Below are positions 7,076 through 16,253 of a stretch of 54,005 nt of DNA, piece after piece. Source of the stretch: Streptococcus mitis (GTDB taxonomy: Bacteria > Bacillota > Bacilli > Lactobacillales > Streptococcaceae); assembly GCA_001914195.1 (NCBI GenBank), contig MKYF01000036.1:1-54005 (forward strand), given 5' to 3'. The notes below the pieces were generated by a model. The model was not told where the DNA came from. It ran no database searches and saw only the letters and a program-made list of their open reading frames with translations. The first letter of the stretch is position 1. The number at the start of each line of letters is the position of its first letter. A program made the translations under genes and the position numbers.

Positions 7076-9267
7076 ACAAACCAACGATTCTGCGCCTAAT
7101 CAAGTATCTGAGCATTAGCTTCTTAAGCTTGGTTATCGCAGCCATTGTCTTAGGCGGAGGAGTTTTTTTCTACTACGTTAGCAAGGCTCCTAGCCTATCC
7201 GAGAGTAAACTAGTTGCAACAACCTCTAGTAAAATCTACGACAATAAAAATCAACTCATTGCTGACTTGGGTTCTGAACGCCGCGTCAATGCCCAAGCTA
7301 ATGATATTCCCACAGATTTGGTTAAGGCAATCGTTTCTATCGAAGACCATCGCTTCTTCGACCACAGGGGGATTGATACCATCCGTATCATGGGGGCGGC
7401 ATTGAGAAACCTCCAAGGGAAAGGAGGGCTCCAAGGGGCTTCAACCTTGACTCAGCAATTGATTAAATTAACTTATTTCTCTACTTCAACTGCCGATCAA
7501 ACCTTGTCACGTAAAGCCCAAGAAGCTTGGCTAGCCGTTCAATTAGAGCAAAAAGCAACCAAGCAAGAAATCCTGACCTACTACATCAACAAAGTCTACA
7601 TGTCTAACGGTAACTATGGAATGCAAACCGCAGCCGAAAATTACTATGGAAAAGACTTGAAGGATTTAAGCTTGCCACAGTTAGCACTCCTAGCCGGAAT
7701 GCCTCAAGCACCAAACCAATATGATCCATATTCCCATCCAGAAGCTGCTCTAGAGCGTCGTAACTTGGTACTTTCAGAAATGAAGGGACAGAAGTATATC
7801 AGTGCAGAACAGTATGAAAAAGCAATTAATACTCCTATCACTGATGGTCTCCAGAGCTTGAAATCAGCCAATAGTTATCCAGCCTATATGGACAACTACC
7901 TCAAAGAAGTAATCGACCAAGTCGAACAAGAAACTGGCTATAACCTTCTAACTACTGGGATGGATGTCTACACAAATGTAGACCAAGAGGCTCAAAAACG
8001 TCTGTGGGATATCTACAACTCCGATCAATACGTCTCTTACCCTGACGATGATTTGCAAGTCGCATCTACGGTCGTGGATGTAACAAATGGTAAAGTCATT
8101 GCTCAGTTAGGTGCCCGTCACCAATCAAGTAATGTATCTTTCGGAATCAACCAAGCCGTTGAAACCAATCGTGACTGGGGTTCTAGTATGAAACCAATCA
8201 CTGACTATGCTCCCGCTTTAGAATATGGAGTCTATGACTCTACTGCGTCTATTGTACATGATGTTCCTTATAACTATCCTGGCACTGATACTCCACTCTA
8301 CAACTGGGATCATGGCTACTTTGGAAACATTACAATCCAGTATGCTCTTCAACAATCACGAAATGTCACAGCCGTTGAGACTTTGAATAAGGTCGGTCTA
8401 GATAGAGCTAAAACCTTCCTTAATGGTCTTGGTATCGACTATCCAAGCATGTATTATGCAAACGCCATTTCAAGTAACACAACTGAATCCAACAAACAGT
8501 ACGGTGCAAGTAGTGAAAAAATGGCAGTTGCCTACGCAGCCTTTGCTAATGGTGGTATTTACCATAAACCAATGTATATCAATAAAATAGTCTTCAGTGA
8601 TGGTAGTGAAAAAGAATTTTCTGATGCCGGTACACGAGCTATGAAAGAGACTACAGCCTATATGATGACCGAAATGATGAAAACAGTCTTAGTTTATGGT
8701 ATCGGACGTGGTGCCTACCTACCATGGCTTCCACAAGCTGGTAAGACTGGTACTTCTAACTATACTGATGAAGAAATCGAAAAATATGTCAAAAACACTG
8801 GTTACGTAGCTCCAGATGAATCGTTTGTAGGATATACTCCTAAGTATTCTATGGCTGTATGGACTGGATACTCAAACCGTTTTACTCCAATAGTTGGAGA
8901 TGGTTTCCTAGTTGCTGCCAAGGTTTATCGCTCAATGATATCGTATTTATCAGAAGATGAGCAACCTGAAGATTGGACGATGCCAGATGGCCTGTTCCGA
9001 AATGGCGAATTTATCTTCAAAAATAGTACAAAAAATACTTGGAATAATCAAACTACACAACAAAGTTCACAACAAACGCAAATAGTAGAGAATTCCTCTA
9101 CAACAGCTGAAAGTACAACTACACAGGCAAGTTCGACGGTTGGACAACAACCCAATAATGCTCCAGCAACTGATCCTAACCAAGGACAAGCTGGTCAAGC
9201 TGGTCAACCGACACAACCAGTACAACCAACGCCACAAAATCCACAAGTTCAACAACCACAACAGTGA
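7072..9267 (+). CDS. pbp1A: Penicillin-binding protein 1A, resistance-type allele
   Basis: This 731-aa class A PBP has an N-terminal membrane anchor (about 9-35), a glycosyltransferase domain (about 60-235, EDHRFFDHRG and GASTLTQQL), a transpeptidase domain (about 330-650) and a low-complexity Gln/Thr/Pro tail (about 660-731). The catalytic motifs are SSMK (371-374), SRN (429-431) and KTG (558-560). Numbering runs one ahead of pneumococcal PBP1a because of a one-residue insertion near 117. Compared with the susceptible R6 protein as I recall it, the active-site motif has S for T371, T replaces P432 beside SRN, and NTGY replaces TSQF at 574-577. All three are known from penicillin-resistant mosaic alleles. 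The tail differs from pneumococcus and resembles commensal alleles. Confidence 0.96.
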   Translation: MNKPTILRLIKYLSISFLSLVIAAIVLGGGVFFYYVSKAPSLSESKLVATTSSKIYDNKNQLIADLGSERRVNAQANDIPTDLVKAIVSIEDHRFFDHRGIDTIRIMGAALRNLQGKGGLQGASTLTQQLIKLTYFSTSTADQTLSRKAQEAWLAVQLEQKATKQEILTYYINKVYMSNGNYGMQTAAENYYGKDLKDLSLPQLALLAGMPQAPNQYDPYSHPEAALERRNLVLSEMKGQKYISAEQYEKAINTPITDGLQSLKSANSYPAYMDNYLKEVIDQVEQETGYNLLTTGMDVYTNVDQEAQKRLWDIYNSDQYVSYPDDDLQVASTVVDVTNGKVIAQLGARHQSSNVSFGINQAVETNRDWGSSMKPITDYAPALEYGVYDSTASIVHDVPYNYPGTDTPLYNWDHGYFGNITIQYALQQSRNVTAVETLNKVGLDRAKTFLNGLGIDYPSMYYANAISSNTTESNKQYGASSEKMAVAYAAFANGGIYHKPMYINKIVFSDGSEKEFSDAGTRAMKETTAYMMTEMMKTVLVYGIGRGAYLPWLPQAGKTGTSNYTDEEIEKYVKNTGYVAPDESFVGYTPKYSMAVWTGYSNRFTPIVGDGFLVAAKVYRSMISYLSEDEQPEDWTMPDGLFRNGEFIFKNSTKNTWNNQTTQQSSQQTQIVENSSTTAESTTTQASSTVGQQPNNAPATDPNQGQAGQAGQPTQPVQPTPQNPQVQQPQQ

Positions 9268-9277
9268 GATGAAAGAA

Positions 9278-9309
9278 AATCCTGAGAATAAAAACTCAGG
9301 ATTTTTTCT
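9278..9309 (+). terminator. Terminator of recU-pbp1A
   Basis: AATCCTGAG and CTCAGGATT form a 9-bp stem followed by TTTTT, about 10 bp after the pbp1A stop. Confidence 0.85.
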
Positions 9310-9373
9310 ACAAAAAAATTAGCTTCATAATCTTTGAAAGTGAAGAGAGGTTTCAACTCATTTTCAATAAACC

Positions 9374-9405
9374 AAAAGAAGTTAGCTTACAACTAACTTC
9401 TTTTT
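9374..9405. terminator. Bidirectional terminator between pbp1A and aliA
   Basis: GAAGTTAG (9378-9385) pairs with CTAACTTC (9393-9400). The stem has a T-run on the plus side and TTTTGG on the minus side. It most likely ends the aliA transcript and backs up the pbp1A terminator, since the two genes converge here. Confidence 0.7.
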
Positions 9406-9408
9406 ATC

Positions 9409-11388
9409 TTATTTCACATGTTTTGCGAGTTCTTCTTGCGCTTTTTTATTGGATTCTGCTTTTTCTTTCATCCATTTTTCTTGAGCTTTTTGGTATTCAT
9501 CTGCAGTAACTGCCTTGTCTTGAATTTCAAGGTATTTATACAAGACTGGGTCACTTGTACCTTTATTTCCTGACAATGCAAATGGTATTGTAAATGGTAC
9601 CATCTTAGACAAGATTGGACGACCAGTTTTAGAAGTTGTTGGGATGATCAAAGCACTGTCGGTCAACCAAGCTTGGGCAGCAGCATATTTTTCATAGCGT
9701 TTAGCAACGTCTATAGCCTCATCACCAGCCTCAGTAACCAATTTTTCGTAGTCATATAGACCTACTTTTTTAGCAGCTACATTATCTTCCCCTGAGTCAA
9801 ATCCTAAATATGTTTTAGTACTTTCTCCTACAGAAGGTTTGATAATATCGAGATAAGTTGATGGATCGGCAAAGTCTGGACCCCAACCGACATTATCTGA
9901 TAAATCCCAGTCTTCGCCAGCAGCATTTTCGGCAAATAGAGTTACATTAAGCAATTCATCTTTTTGCAATTGTTGGATATCAATAATGACATTATCAGTT
10001 CCTAAAGTTGCTTCCAAGGATTGTTTCATAGATTGGACGCGTTGAACTTTTGTAGTTGCTGTCTGGTCAACTGGCATATCCAAATGAATTGGGAAAGTCA
10101 CACCTTCTGCTTGTAAAGCTGATTTAGCTTTAGCAAATTCAACCTTGGCTTTTTCTGGATTGTAGAGACCATCTTGTGAATCGGCCAGATTAACATCCTT
10201 CCATTCATCCCCGTAATTCACCAATTTCTCTTTGACTATATCGCCAAAGTTTTTCCCATCTGCTTGAACAAATGTTGGTGGCACAAAGAGATTACGCAAG
10301 ATTTTGCTTGCTCCAGTTTCTCCATTCAACTGAGAGGCATAGGCTGTACGGTCAAAACCAAAGGCAATAGCCTGACGGAAATCCTTGTTTAAGAGAGCCT
10401 TTTTAGTTGAAGTCTTTTGTTCTTCGCTAGTCTTAGATGTGTGTTTATAAGATTGACGGTCAATATTTGTCCCTACTAGATAAGTCGTAGAGTCTTGTTG
10501 CGTATAGACGATATTGTCTTTCATACTCTTCTCAAGCTCTGCGAAACTTGCACTTGTTGGATAAAGACGAGCTGCTGTAAGGCTACCATCTTTAAAGTTT
10601 TCTGCTGGTTTGCTGGTATCTTGCCCATCCCAGAATGACAATTTGACCTTGTCAATATGCACATTGTCCTTATCCCAGTAGTTCGGATTTTTCGCAAATT
10701 CAACAGAGGATTTAGTCACAATGGATTTCAACAAATAAGGGCCGTTATACAAGAGACTACTTGGATCCGTAGCTTTGGCAAAATCATCCCCTTTTGAATT
10801 CAAAAACTCTTCATTGACTGGCGCAAGCACACCCATGGTTGTTTTTGAGTTCCAAAAAGTTTCAGGGTTGTTCAAGGTGTATTGGATTGTTTGGTCGTCA
10901 AGGGCTTTAATCCCGACTTGAGAGAAATCTTTATTTTCCCCTTTAGCGTATGCATCCAAACCTTTAATTGAATCCTGTACCAAGTAAAGGGCTTCTGCTT
11001 TCTTATCTGTCGCATACTTAAGTCCTGTTACAAAGTCTTGAGCCTTGACAGGAGCATACTCTTCTCCCTCAGATGTATACCACTTGGCATCCTGACGAAT
11101 CTTATAAGTATAAGTCAAGCCATCCTTAGAGACTGACCAGTCTTCTGCCAATGAAGGAACAAGGTTCCCGTATTTATCATTTTCAAGTAGTCCATCAATC
11201 ACATTACTAGTAATCTCAGAAGTTGCTGCCTTACCAGTTGTCAAATAGTTGAGATTATCTGGATGTGTCTCGTAGGTAAAGGCAAAGGTCTGTTCACCTT
11301 TAGCGCCTGAACCCCCAGAACAAGCAGCTAAAACACCAACTGCTAATAAGGTTACTCCCGCAAGAGCCAATACTTTTCTTGTTTTCAT
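9409..11388 (-). CDS. aliA: Oligopeptide-binding lipoprotein AliA
   Basis: This 659-aa extracellular solute-binding protein (SBP family 5) delivers oligopeptides to the Ami permease. The signal peptide ends in a lipobox (VLAAC, Cys23), so it is a lipoprotein. The binding domain includes LAEDWSVSKDGLTYTYKIRQDAKW. Position next to pbp1A, at the downstream end of the capsule locus, identifies it as AliA. I chose the ATG at MKTRKVLALA because AAGGAG sits upstream at normal spacing. A reading frame upstream of that ATG would run through the promoter. It is a paralogue of the lipoprotein at the other end of the capsule locus. Confidence 0.94.
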   Translation of the reverse strand: MKTRKVLALAGVTLLAVGVLAACSGGSGAKGEQTFAFTYETHPDNLNYLTTGKAATSEITSNVIDGLLENDKYGNLVPSLAEDWSVSKDGLTYTYKIRQDAKWYTSEGEEYAPVKAQDFVTGLKYATDKKAEALYLVQDSIKGLDAYAKGENKDFSQVGIKALDDQTIQYTLNNPETFWNSKTTMGVLAPVNEEFLNSKGDDFAKATDPSSLLYNGPYLLKSIVTKSSVEFAKNPNYWDKDNVHIDKVKLSFWDGQDTSKPAENFKDGSLTAARLYPTSASFAELEKSMKDNIVYTQQDSTTYLVGTNIDRQSYKHTSKTSEEQKTSTKKALLNKDFRQAIAFGFDRTAYASQLNGETGASKILRNLFVPPTFVQADGKNFGDIVKEKLVNYGDEWKDVNLADSQDGLYNPEKAKVEFAKAKSALQAEGVTFPIHLDMPVDQTATTKVQRVQSMKQSLEATLGTDNVIIDIQQLQKDELLNVTLFAENAAGEDWDLSDNVGWGPDFADPSTYLDIIKPSVGESTKTYLGFDSGEDNVAAKKVGLYDYEKLVTEAGDEAIDVAKRYEKYAAAQAWLTDSALIIPTTSKTGRPILSKMVPFTIPFALSGNKGTSDPVLYKYLEIQDKAVTADEYQKAQEKWMKEKAESNKKAQEELAKHVK

Positions 11389-11413
11389 AGTCTTCTCCTT
11401 TGTTTTTTTATTC

Positions 11414-11442
11414 ATTATAGACCCTTTTTCAAGTCCTGTCAA
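11414..11442 (-). promoter_or_regulatory. Consensus promoter of aliA
   Basis: On the minus strand TTGACA (complement of 11437-11442) and TATAAT (complement of 11414-11419) are separated by exactly 17 bp, about 25 bp before the aliA ATG. This is a full-consensus vegetative promoter, so aliA is transcribed independently of the capsule operon. Confidence 0.85.
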
Positions 11443-11507
11443 TACAATTTTCAGAATTTTTGAAAATTATTTTTTAAACAATAAGTTTGCAAAAATATGA
11501 ATAATAT

Positions 11508-11550
11508 CAAAAAATCCCTCAACTACATTACATAGTCAAGGAATTTTTAA
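11508..11550 (-). terminator. Terminator of the capsule operon
   Basis: On the minus strand the complement of 11533-11544 pairs over 12 bp (with G-U pairs) with the complement of 11514-11525, followed by TTTTTTGA. It lies about 40 bp after the last glf and before the aliA promoter. Confidence 0.75.
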
Positions 11551-11589
11551 TACTTTTATAAATGAGAACTGGTGGTCAATTTTACTTAT

Positions 11590-12693
11590 TTAATCTAACT
11601 CATTTCTCACACACTGCAAGGCTGCTCCAATTACTTGGTGCATATCGTAATAACGATAGTGTCCTAAACGACCACCAAAAATAACATTGCCTTGCTCATC
11701 AGCAAGTTTTTTATATGATTTATACAAATGATTATTACGATCATTATTAACTGGATAATAAGGCTCATCACCTTTTTCCCATGTTTTAGAATGTTCTTTA
11801 GTAATGATAGTCTTAGCTTGATTCCCAAACTCAAAATGTTTGTGTTCAATAATTCGAGTATATGGAGTTTCTGCATCTGTATAGTTCACAACTGCATTTC
11901 CTTGGTAATTCTCCATATCCAAGGTCTCATTTTCAAAACGAAGACTACGGTACTCTAGTTCACCCAACTTATAGTCGAAGAATTCATCAATCATACCAGT
12001 AAAGACAATCTTAGGGAAATCCTTCATATATTGCTCTTTATTCGCAAAGAAATCAACATTTGTTTCTACATCAATGTTTTCATGATCCAACATTTTTTCA
12101 ACTATTTGAGTGTATCCACCAATTGGAATACCTTGATAGGTATCGTTAAAATAGTTGTTATCGTAGGTCAAGCGTACTGGCAAACGGCGAATGATAAAGG
12201 CAGGAAGTTCAGTAGTTGGTTTCCCCCACTGTTTCTCTGTATAGTCTTTAATCAATTTTTCATAAATATCTGTACCTACAAGAGAGATAGCCTGTTCTTC
12301 CAAATTCTCAGGAGTTTTACCATTTAAAACAGCACGTTGCTCATCAATCTTAGCCTGTGCTTCTGCTGGAGTTACAACTCCCCAGAGTTTATTGAAAGTA
12401 TTCATATTAAAAGGTAAATTATAAATCTCTCCCTTATAATTTGCAACTGGAGAGTTAGTATAGCGATTAAACTCTGCAAATTGATTTACATAATCCCAAA
12501 TCTCCTTATCCGAAGTATGGAAAATATGAGCACCATACTGATGAACTTGAATCCCTTCCTCTTCACGAGTATAGATATTACCCGCAATATGATTTCGTTT
12601 TTCAATGACTTTTACTTTTTTTCCTTTTAAGGCTGCTTCATGGGCAAAGACTGCACCAAAGAGACCAGCACCGACAACAAGATAATCGTACAT
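11590..12693 (-). CDS. glf: UDP-galactopyranose mutase, distal copy
   Basis: This 367-aa flavoprotein converts UDP-galactopyranose to UDP-galactofuranose. The FAD-binding motif VGAGLFGAVFAHEA is at 7-20, and the family motifs EEQAISLVG, YTEKQWGKP and GRLGHYRYYDM are present. Full length, with AAAGGAG before the ATG. It is the last gene of the capsule operon, 62 nt after rmlD. A second full-length paralogue lies on the other side of the rml genes (16254-17354). The two differ throughout, so this is not a recent tandem copy. The core fold and the substrate Arg/Tyr-rich motifs are intact in both. Confidence 0.93.
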   Translation of the reverse strand: MYDYLVVGAGLFGAVFAHEAALKGKKVKVIEKRNHIAGNIYTREEEGIQVHQYGAHIFHTSDKEIWDYVNQFAEFNRYTNSPVANYKGEIYNLPFNMNTFNKLWGVVTPAEAQAKIDEQRAVLNGKTPENLEEQAISLVGTDIYEKLIKDYTEKQWGKPTTELPAFIIRRLPVRLTYDNNYFNDTYQGIPIGGYTQIVEKMLDHENIDVETNVDFFANKEQYMKDFPKIVFTGMIDEFFDYKLGELEYRSLRFENETLDMENYQGNAVVNYTDAETPYTRIIEHKHFEFGNQAKTIITKEHSKTWEKGDEPYYPVNNDRNNHLYKSYKKLADEQGNVIFGGRLGHYRYYDMHQVIGAALQCVRNELD

Positions 12694-12755
12694 CTTATGC
12701 TCCTTTGGAGTTTATTATCTGCCTCTTTTATTAGACTAGAAAATCATTCTACTAC

Positions 12756-13607
12756 TTATCTCACTTCTTGTTTGTAAAATTCTTTCAAAGCATCTTTCCA
12801 AGTTGGAATGACAAATCCAGTAGCTTTAGCTTTAGTCAGGCTCATCGTTGAGTTTAGGGGACGTTTAGCTTTTGCTGGAAATTGACTGGAATCTACTGGC
12901 TTGATTTCCACATCTGTATCCTTCAAAATTTCAACCGCAAAGTCATACCAAGTTGTGTCTTCTGTAGCATCATTTGACAAATGATAATAACCAAATTCCT
13001 TACGGTTTTCAGCTAGGTAGGTCATGAATTCAGCCAAGGTACGAGTCCAAGTCGGACGACCGTGCTGATCATTTACAACTGTTAAAGTCTTATGATTTTT
13101 CGCAAGATTTTGCATGGTAAAAACGAAGTTTTTGCCATAATTTCCAAATACCCATGCAGTACGGATAATATAGAAATTAGACACATGCTTCTCAACTAAC
13201 TCTTCTCCCATACGCTTAGTGCGTCCATATTCTGTCTGTGGATCTGGTCGGTCATCAACTTCCCACTCTTGTCCAACTGGTTTCTTACCGTCAAAGACAT
13301 AGTCAGTAGAAATATAAACTAAAGTCGCACCATGCTTTTCAGATGCTTTTGCGACATTTTCTGTCCCCGTCACATTGATGGCAAAATCCAATTCTTTCCC
13401 TTCATCCTCTGCTGCATCAACAGCGGTGTAGGCTGCACAGTGGTAGACTAAAGTTGGTTTGATCTCTTCAAAAACCTTCTCAACCATTTCTGCATTGGTA
13501 ATGTCCATCTCAGCCACATCTACTGCCACATATTCTTCATTACGTTCATCCAATAAATAACGAAGTTCAGTTCCTAATTGGCCTTTTGCTCCTGTAATTA
13601 AAATCAT
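12756..13607 (-). CDS. rmlD: dTDP-4-dehydrorhamnose reductase RmlD
   Basis: This 283-aa short-chain reductase catalyses the last step of dTDP-L-rhamnose synthesis, NAD(P)H-dependent reduction of dTDP-4-keto-L-rhamnose. The glycine-rich motif GAKGQLG (6-12) and the catalytic STDYVFDG...YGRTK arrangement (about 100-130) are intact. The start has GGGAA before the ATG. It is separated from rmlB by 64 bp containing a terminator-like hairpin, while rmlA, rmlC and rmlB are packed tightly. Confidence 0.96.
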   Translation of the reverse strand: MILITGAKGQLGTELRYLLDERNEEYVAVDVAEMDITNAEMVEKVFEEIKPTLVYHCAAYTAVDAAEDEGKELDFAINVTGTENVAKASEKHGATLVYISTDYVFDGKKPVGQEWEVDDRPDPQTEYGRTKRMGEELVEKHVSNFYIIRTAWVFGNYGKNFVFTMQNLAKNHKTLTVVNDQHGRPTWTRTLAEFMTYLAENRKEFGYYHLSNDATEDTTWYDFAVEILKDTDVEIKPVDSSQFPAKAKRPLNSTMSLTKAKATGFVIPTWKDALKEFYKQEVR

Positions 13608-13648
13608 CTATTCCCTTTCTAATATGTAACTCTTTCCAATATAGCAAT

Positions 13649-13673
13649 AAAAAGCAGTTATTTCCTGCTTTTT
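13649..13673 (-). terminator. Terminator-like hairpin between rmlB and rmlD
   Basis: On the minus strand AAAAAGCAG (complement of 13665-13673) pairs with CTGCTTTTT (complement of 13649-13657) over 9 bp with a 7-nt loop and a built-in T-tract. The rmlB stop codon (13672-13674) overlaps the edge of the stem. It looks like an attenuator inside the operon that could lower rmlD and distal glf transcription. Confidence 0.6.
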
Positions 13674-14721
13674 ATACTGTAATAATCTCCTGAGTCTTAG
13701 CATAATTGGCTTCAACAGCTTCTTTCTCTGCTTTCCACCATTCTTGGTTATCTGTATACCACTTGATTGTTTCCTTGAGCCCAGCTTCAAAGTTGGTAAA
13801 TTCTGGTTTCCAGCCCAACTCATCACGGAGTTTACTTGCATCAATCGCATAGCGAAGGTCATGTCCTGCACGGTCAGTCACATGATCATAGGCATCCTCA
13901 GCTTGTCCCATTTCCTTAAGGATAAGTTCCAAAACTTCCTTGTTGTTTTTCTCGCCATCAGCCCCAATCAAGTAGGTTTCCCCAATTTTCCCTTTTGTCA
14001 AGATTGTCCAAACTCCTGAAGAATGATCATTTGTATGAATCCAGTCACGAACGTTCTTACCTTCACCGTAAAGTTTTGGCTTAATTCCACTTAGGATATT
14101 GGTAATCTGACGTGGGATGAATTTTTCAATGTGTTGATAAGGACCGTAGTTATTTGAACAGTTGGAAATCGTTGCCTTGACTCCAAAAGAACGTACCCAG
14201 GCTTTGACAATCAAGTCTGAGGCAGCCTTAGTTGATGAATACGGAGAACTTGGGTTATATTTGGTTTCAGCAGTAAATTTCTCACCTGGTCCTTCACCAT
14301 GACCTGGCAAATCCTCGCGTAGAGGGAGATCACCATAAACCTCGTCTGTAGATACATGGTGGAAACGAAGATCGTATTTACGTGCTGCTTCCAAAAGAGT
14401 ATAGGTTCCGATGAAATTTGTATGGATAAATGGTGATGGATCATTCAGCGAATTGTCATTGTGGCTTTCCGCTGCATAATGAACGATAGCATCTGCTTGA
14501 GCAGCCAACTTGTCTACCAAATCCGCATCCGCAATGTCACCAACAACTAACTCAACACGATTACCTAAAATTTCCTCAATATTAGCACGGTTCCCAGCAT
14601 AAGTCAACTTGTCTAATACTGTCACGTGAACATCTGGAAAGTTCTCGTAAACATAATGGACAAAGTTAGAACCGATAAAACCAGCTCCACCTGTCACGAT
14701 AATATTTTTGTATTCAGTCAT
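13672..14721 (-). CDS. rmlB: dTDP-glucose 4,6-dehydratase RmlB
   Basis: This 349-aa extended short-chain dehydrogenase makes dTDP-4-keto-6-deoxyglucose, step 2 of dTDP-rhamnose synthesis. The NAD site GGAGFIGSNFV (11-21), the HVSTDEVYGD segment and the catalytic YSSTKAASD motif (about 161-169) are intact. AAAGGA precedes the ATG. It is placed between rmlC and rmlD, the standard pneumococcal order rmlA-C-B-D. Confidence 0.97.
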   Translation of the reverse strand: MTEYKNIIVTGGAGFIGSNFVHYVYENFPDVHVTVLDKLTYAGNRANIEEILGNRVELVVGDIADADLVDKLAAQADAIVHYAAESHNDNSLNDPSPFIHTNFIGTYTLLEAARKYDLRFHHVSTDEVYGDLPLREDLPGHGEGPGEKFTAETKYNPSSPYSSTKAASDLIVKAWVRSFGVKATISNCSNNYGPYQHIEKFIPRQITNILSGIKPKLYGEGKNVRDWIHTNDHSSGVWTILTKGKIGETYLIGADGEKNNKEVLELILKEMGQAEDAYDHVTDRAGHDLRYAIDASKLRDELGWKPEFTNFEAGLKETIKWYTDNQEWWKAEKEAVEANYAKTQEIITV

Positions 14722-14733
14722 ATTCTTTCCTTT

Positions 14734-15327
14734 TTACAAATCCTCTTTTTTCAAAGGTTTTACATCCTTAAGTAGTGGATGATTTTTATCTGCTTCTGAA
14801 ACCTCTGCTTCTGCAAGATTTTCCCATTCGATACCAAGAGATGGATCAGCGTAGTTTACAAAGGCATACTTGGGTTTGAGTTCAAGAGCCCAGTAGTCAT
14901 TGACCAAATAACTATAAGAAACTGTATCTGATAAGACTTGGAAGCCATTAGCCACACCTCTAGGAACAAAGATTCCCTTACTTGCATCAATTACTGTCTG
15001 ATAGGTATTCCCAAAGGTTTCACCCTCGCGTAGATCAACCCAAGAACCCAGAACTTTCCCACCATCTGCTACAGAGATGTACTTATCCCAAGGCTCTGCG
15101 TGGAGGCCACGAAGGACATTTTTGCGTGAGAAGGATACATTGTTTTGTAATTTTCCTTCTGCAAAGAAAGATTCTGGAAATCCAAGTGGGAGCATTTTTT
15201 CCTTTTGGAAATTTTCTTTAAACCAGCCACGATTATCGCCATGAACAGGGATATCAAATTCCAACATGCCTGGAATAGCCTCAACCTTGCGAACCGCAAG
15301 CGTCTTACCGAAAAATTCATCTGTCAT
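14734..15327 (-). CDS. rmlC: dTDP-4-dehydrorhamnose 3,5-epimerase RmlC
   Basis: This 197-aa cupin enzyme performs step 3 of dTDP-L-rhamnose synthesis. Family motifs are HGDNRGWFKE (about 29-38), the catalytic-base histidine in LRGLHAEPWDK (about 72-82) and FVPRGVANGFQVLSD. The ATG directly follows the rmlA stop codon (TAGATG), with GGAGAAG inside the end of rmlA serving as ribosome site, so translation is coupled. Confidence 0.96.
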   Translation of the reverse strand: MTDEFFGKTLAVRKVEAIPGMLEFDIPVHGDNRGWFKENFQKEKMLPLGFPESFFAEGKLQNNVSFSRKNVLRGLHAEPWDKYISVADGGKVLGSWVDLREGETFGNTYQTVIDASKGIFVPRGVANGFQVLSDTVSYSYLVNDYWALELKPKYAFVNYADPSLGIEWENLAEAEVSEADKNHPLLKDVKPLKKEDL

Positions 15328-16197
15328 CTATGCTTCTCCAATTAAACGGAGCAAATACTGCCCGTATTCATTTTTCTTAAGTGGTTGGGCTAAAGCCAAT
15401 ACATCTTCGCGACTGATATAGCCCATACGGTAAGCAATTTCTTCTAAGTTTGCCACCTGAACATTTTGCATACGTTGCACTGTTTCGATATACTGTGAAG
15501 CCTCTAGTAAACTTTCATGAGTTCCAGTATCTAGCCAAGCAAAGCCACGTCCCATAACCTCAACGGATAAATCTCCACGATCTAGATAAGCCTTGTTAAC
15601 ATCTGTAATTTCCAATTCACCACGAGTACTTGGTTTAATGCTTTTAGCAATTTCTACTACATCATTATCATAGAAATAAAGTCCTGTAACTGCATAGTTT
15701 GAACGAGGGTGTTCTGGCTTTTCTTCGATAGAAATAGCGTTCATATCCTTGTCAAACTCAACAACGCCAAAGCGTTCTGGATCCTTCACATGATAGCCAA
15801 AGACAGTTGCTCCTGACTCCTTACTAGCTGCCTTTTGTAGCATTTTAGAAAGGCCAGGTCCATGATAGATATTGTCGCCTAAGATCAGAGCAACGCTATC
15901 ATCACCAATAAATTCTTCACCAATAATAAAGGCTTGTGCCAAACCATCTGGACTCGGTTGCTCTGCATAAGACAATTGAATCCCAAACTCAGAGCCATCT
16001 TGAAGAAGCTCTTTGAATCGATGCAAATCCTGTGGAGTTGAGATAATCAAAATATCTCTAATCCCAGCCAACATCAATGTTGAAAGTGGGTAGTAAATCA
16101 TCGGTTTATCATAAACCGGCATCAGTTGTTTTGATGCAGCTCGAGTCAAAGGATACAAGCGAGTTCCTGAACCACCCGCGAGAATAATACCTTTCAT
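15328..16197 (-). CDS. rmlA: Glucose-1-phosphate thymidylyltransferase RmlA
   Basis: This 289-aa nucleotidyltransferase catalyses the first, feedback-regulated step of dTDP-L-rhamnose synthesis (dTTP + glucose 1-phosphate). The signature GGSGTRLYPLT is at 8-18; QPSPDGLAQAF and LGDNIYHG are intact. I start at the MKGIILAGG methionine, which gives the standard family length and has GAAAGG about 9 nt upstream. A start ten codons further up has no such site and no homology support. It is the first of the four rml genes. Confidence 0.96.
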   Translation of the reverse strand: MKGIILAGGSGTRLYPLTRAASKQLMPVYDKPMIYYPLSTLMLAGIRDILIISTPQDLHRFKELLQDGSEFGIQLSYAEQPSPDGLAQAFIIGEEFIGDDSVALILGDNIYHGPGLSKMLQKAASKESGATVFGYHVKDPERFGVVEFDKDMNAISIEEKPEHPRSNYAVTGLYFYDNDVVEIAKSIKPSTRGELEITDVNKAYLDRGDLSVEVMGRGFAWLDTGTHESLLEASQYIETVQRMQNVQVANLEEIAYRMGYISREDVLALAQPLKKNEYGQYLLRLIGEA

Positions 16198-16253
16198 AGT
16201 GGGGTACCTTTCTTTGTTGATGTACAATAATCAAATTGTTAAAAATGCAAGTT

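Noticed and set aside
11414..11442. A start of AliA at the upstream ATG near 11442
   Set aside because: That segment is the aliA promoter itself (TTGACA-17-TATAAT), and the lipoprotein signal peptide begins at the ATG at 11388.
11728..12327. Plus-strand frames of 76 and 98 codons opposite the distal glf
   Set aside because: They are hydrophobic antisense shadows of glf without start signals.
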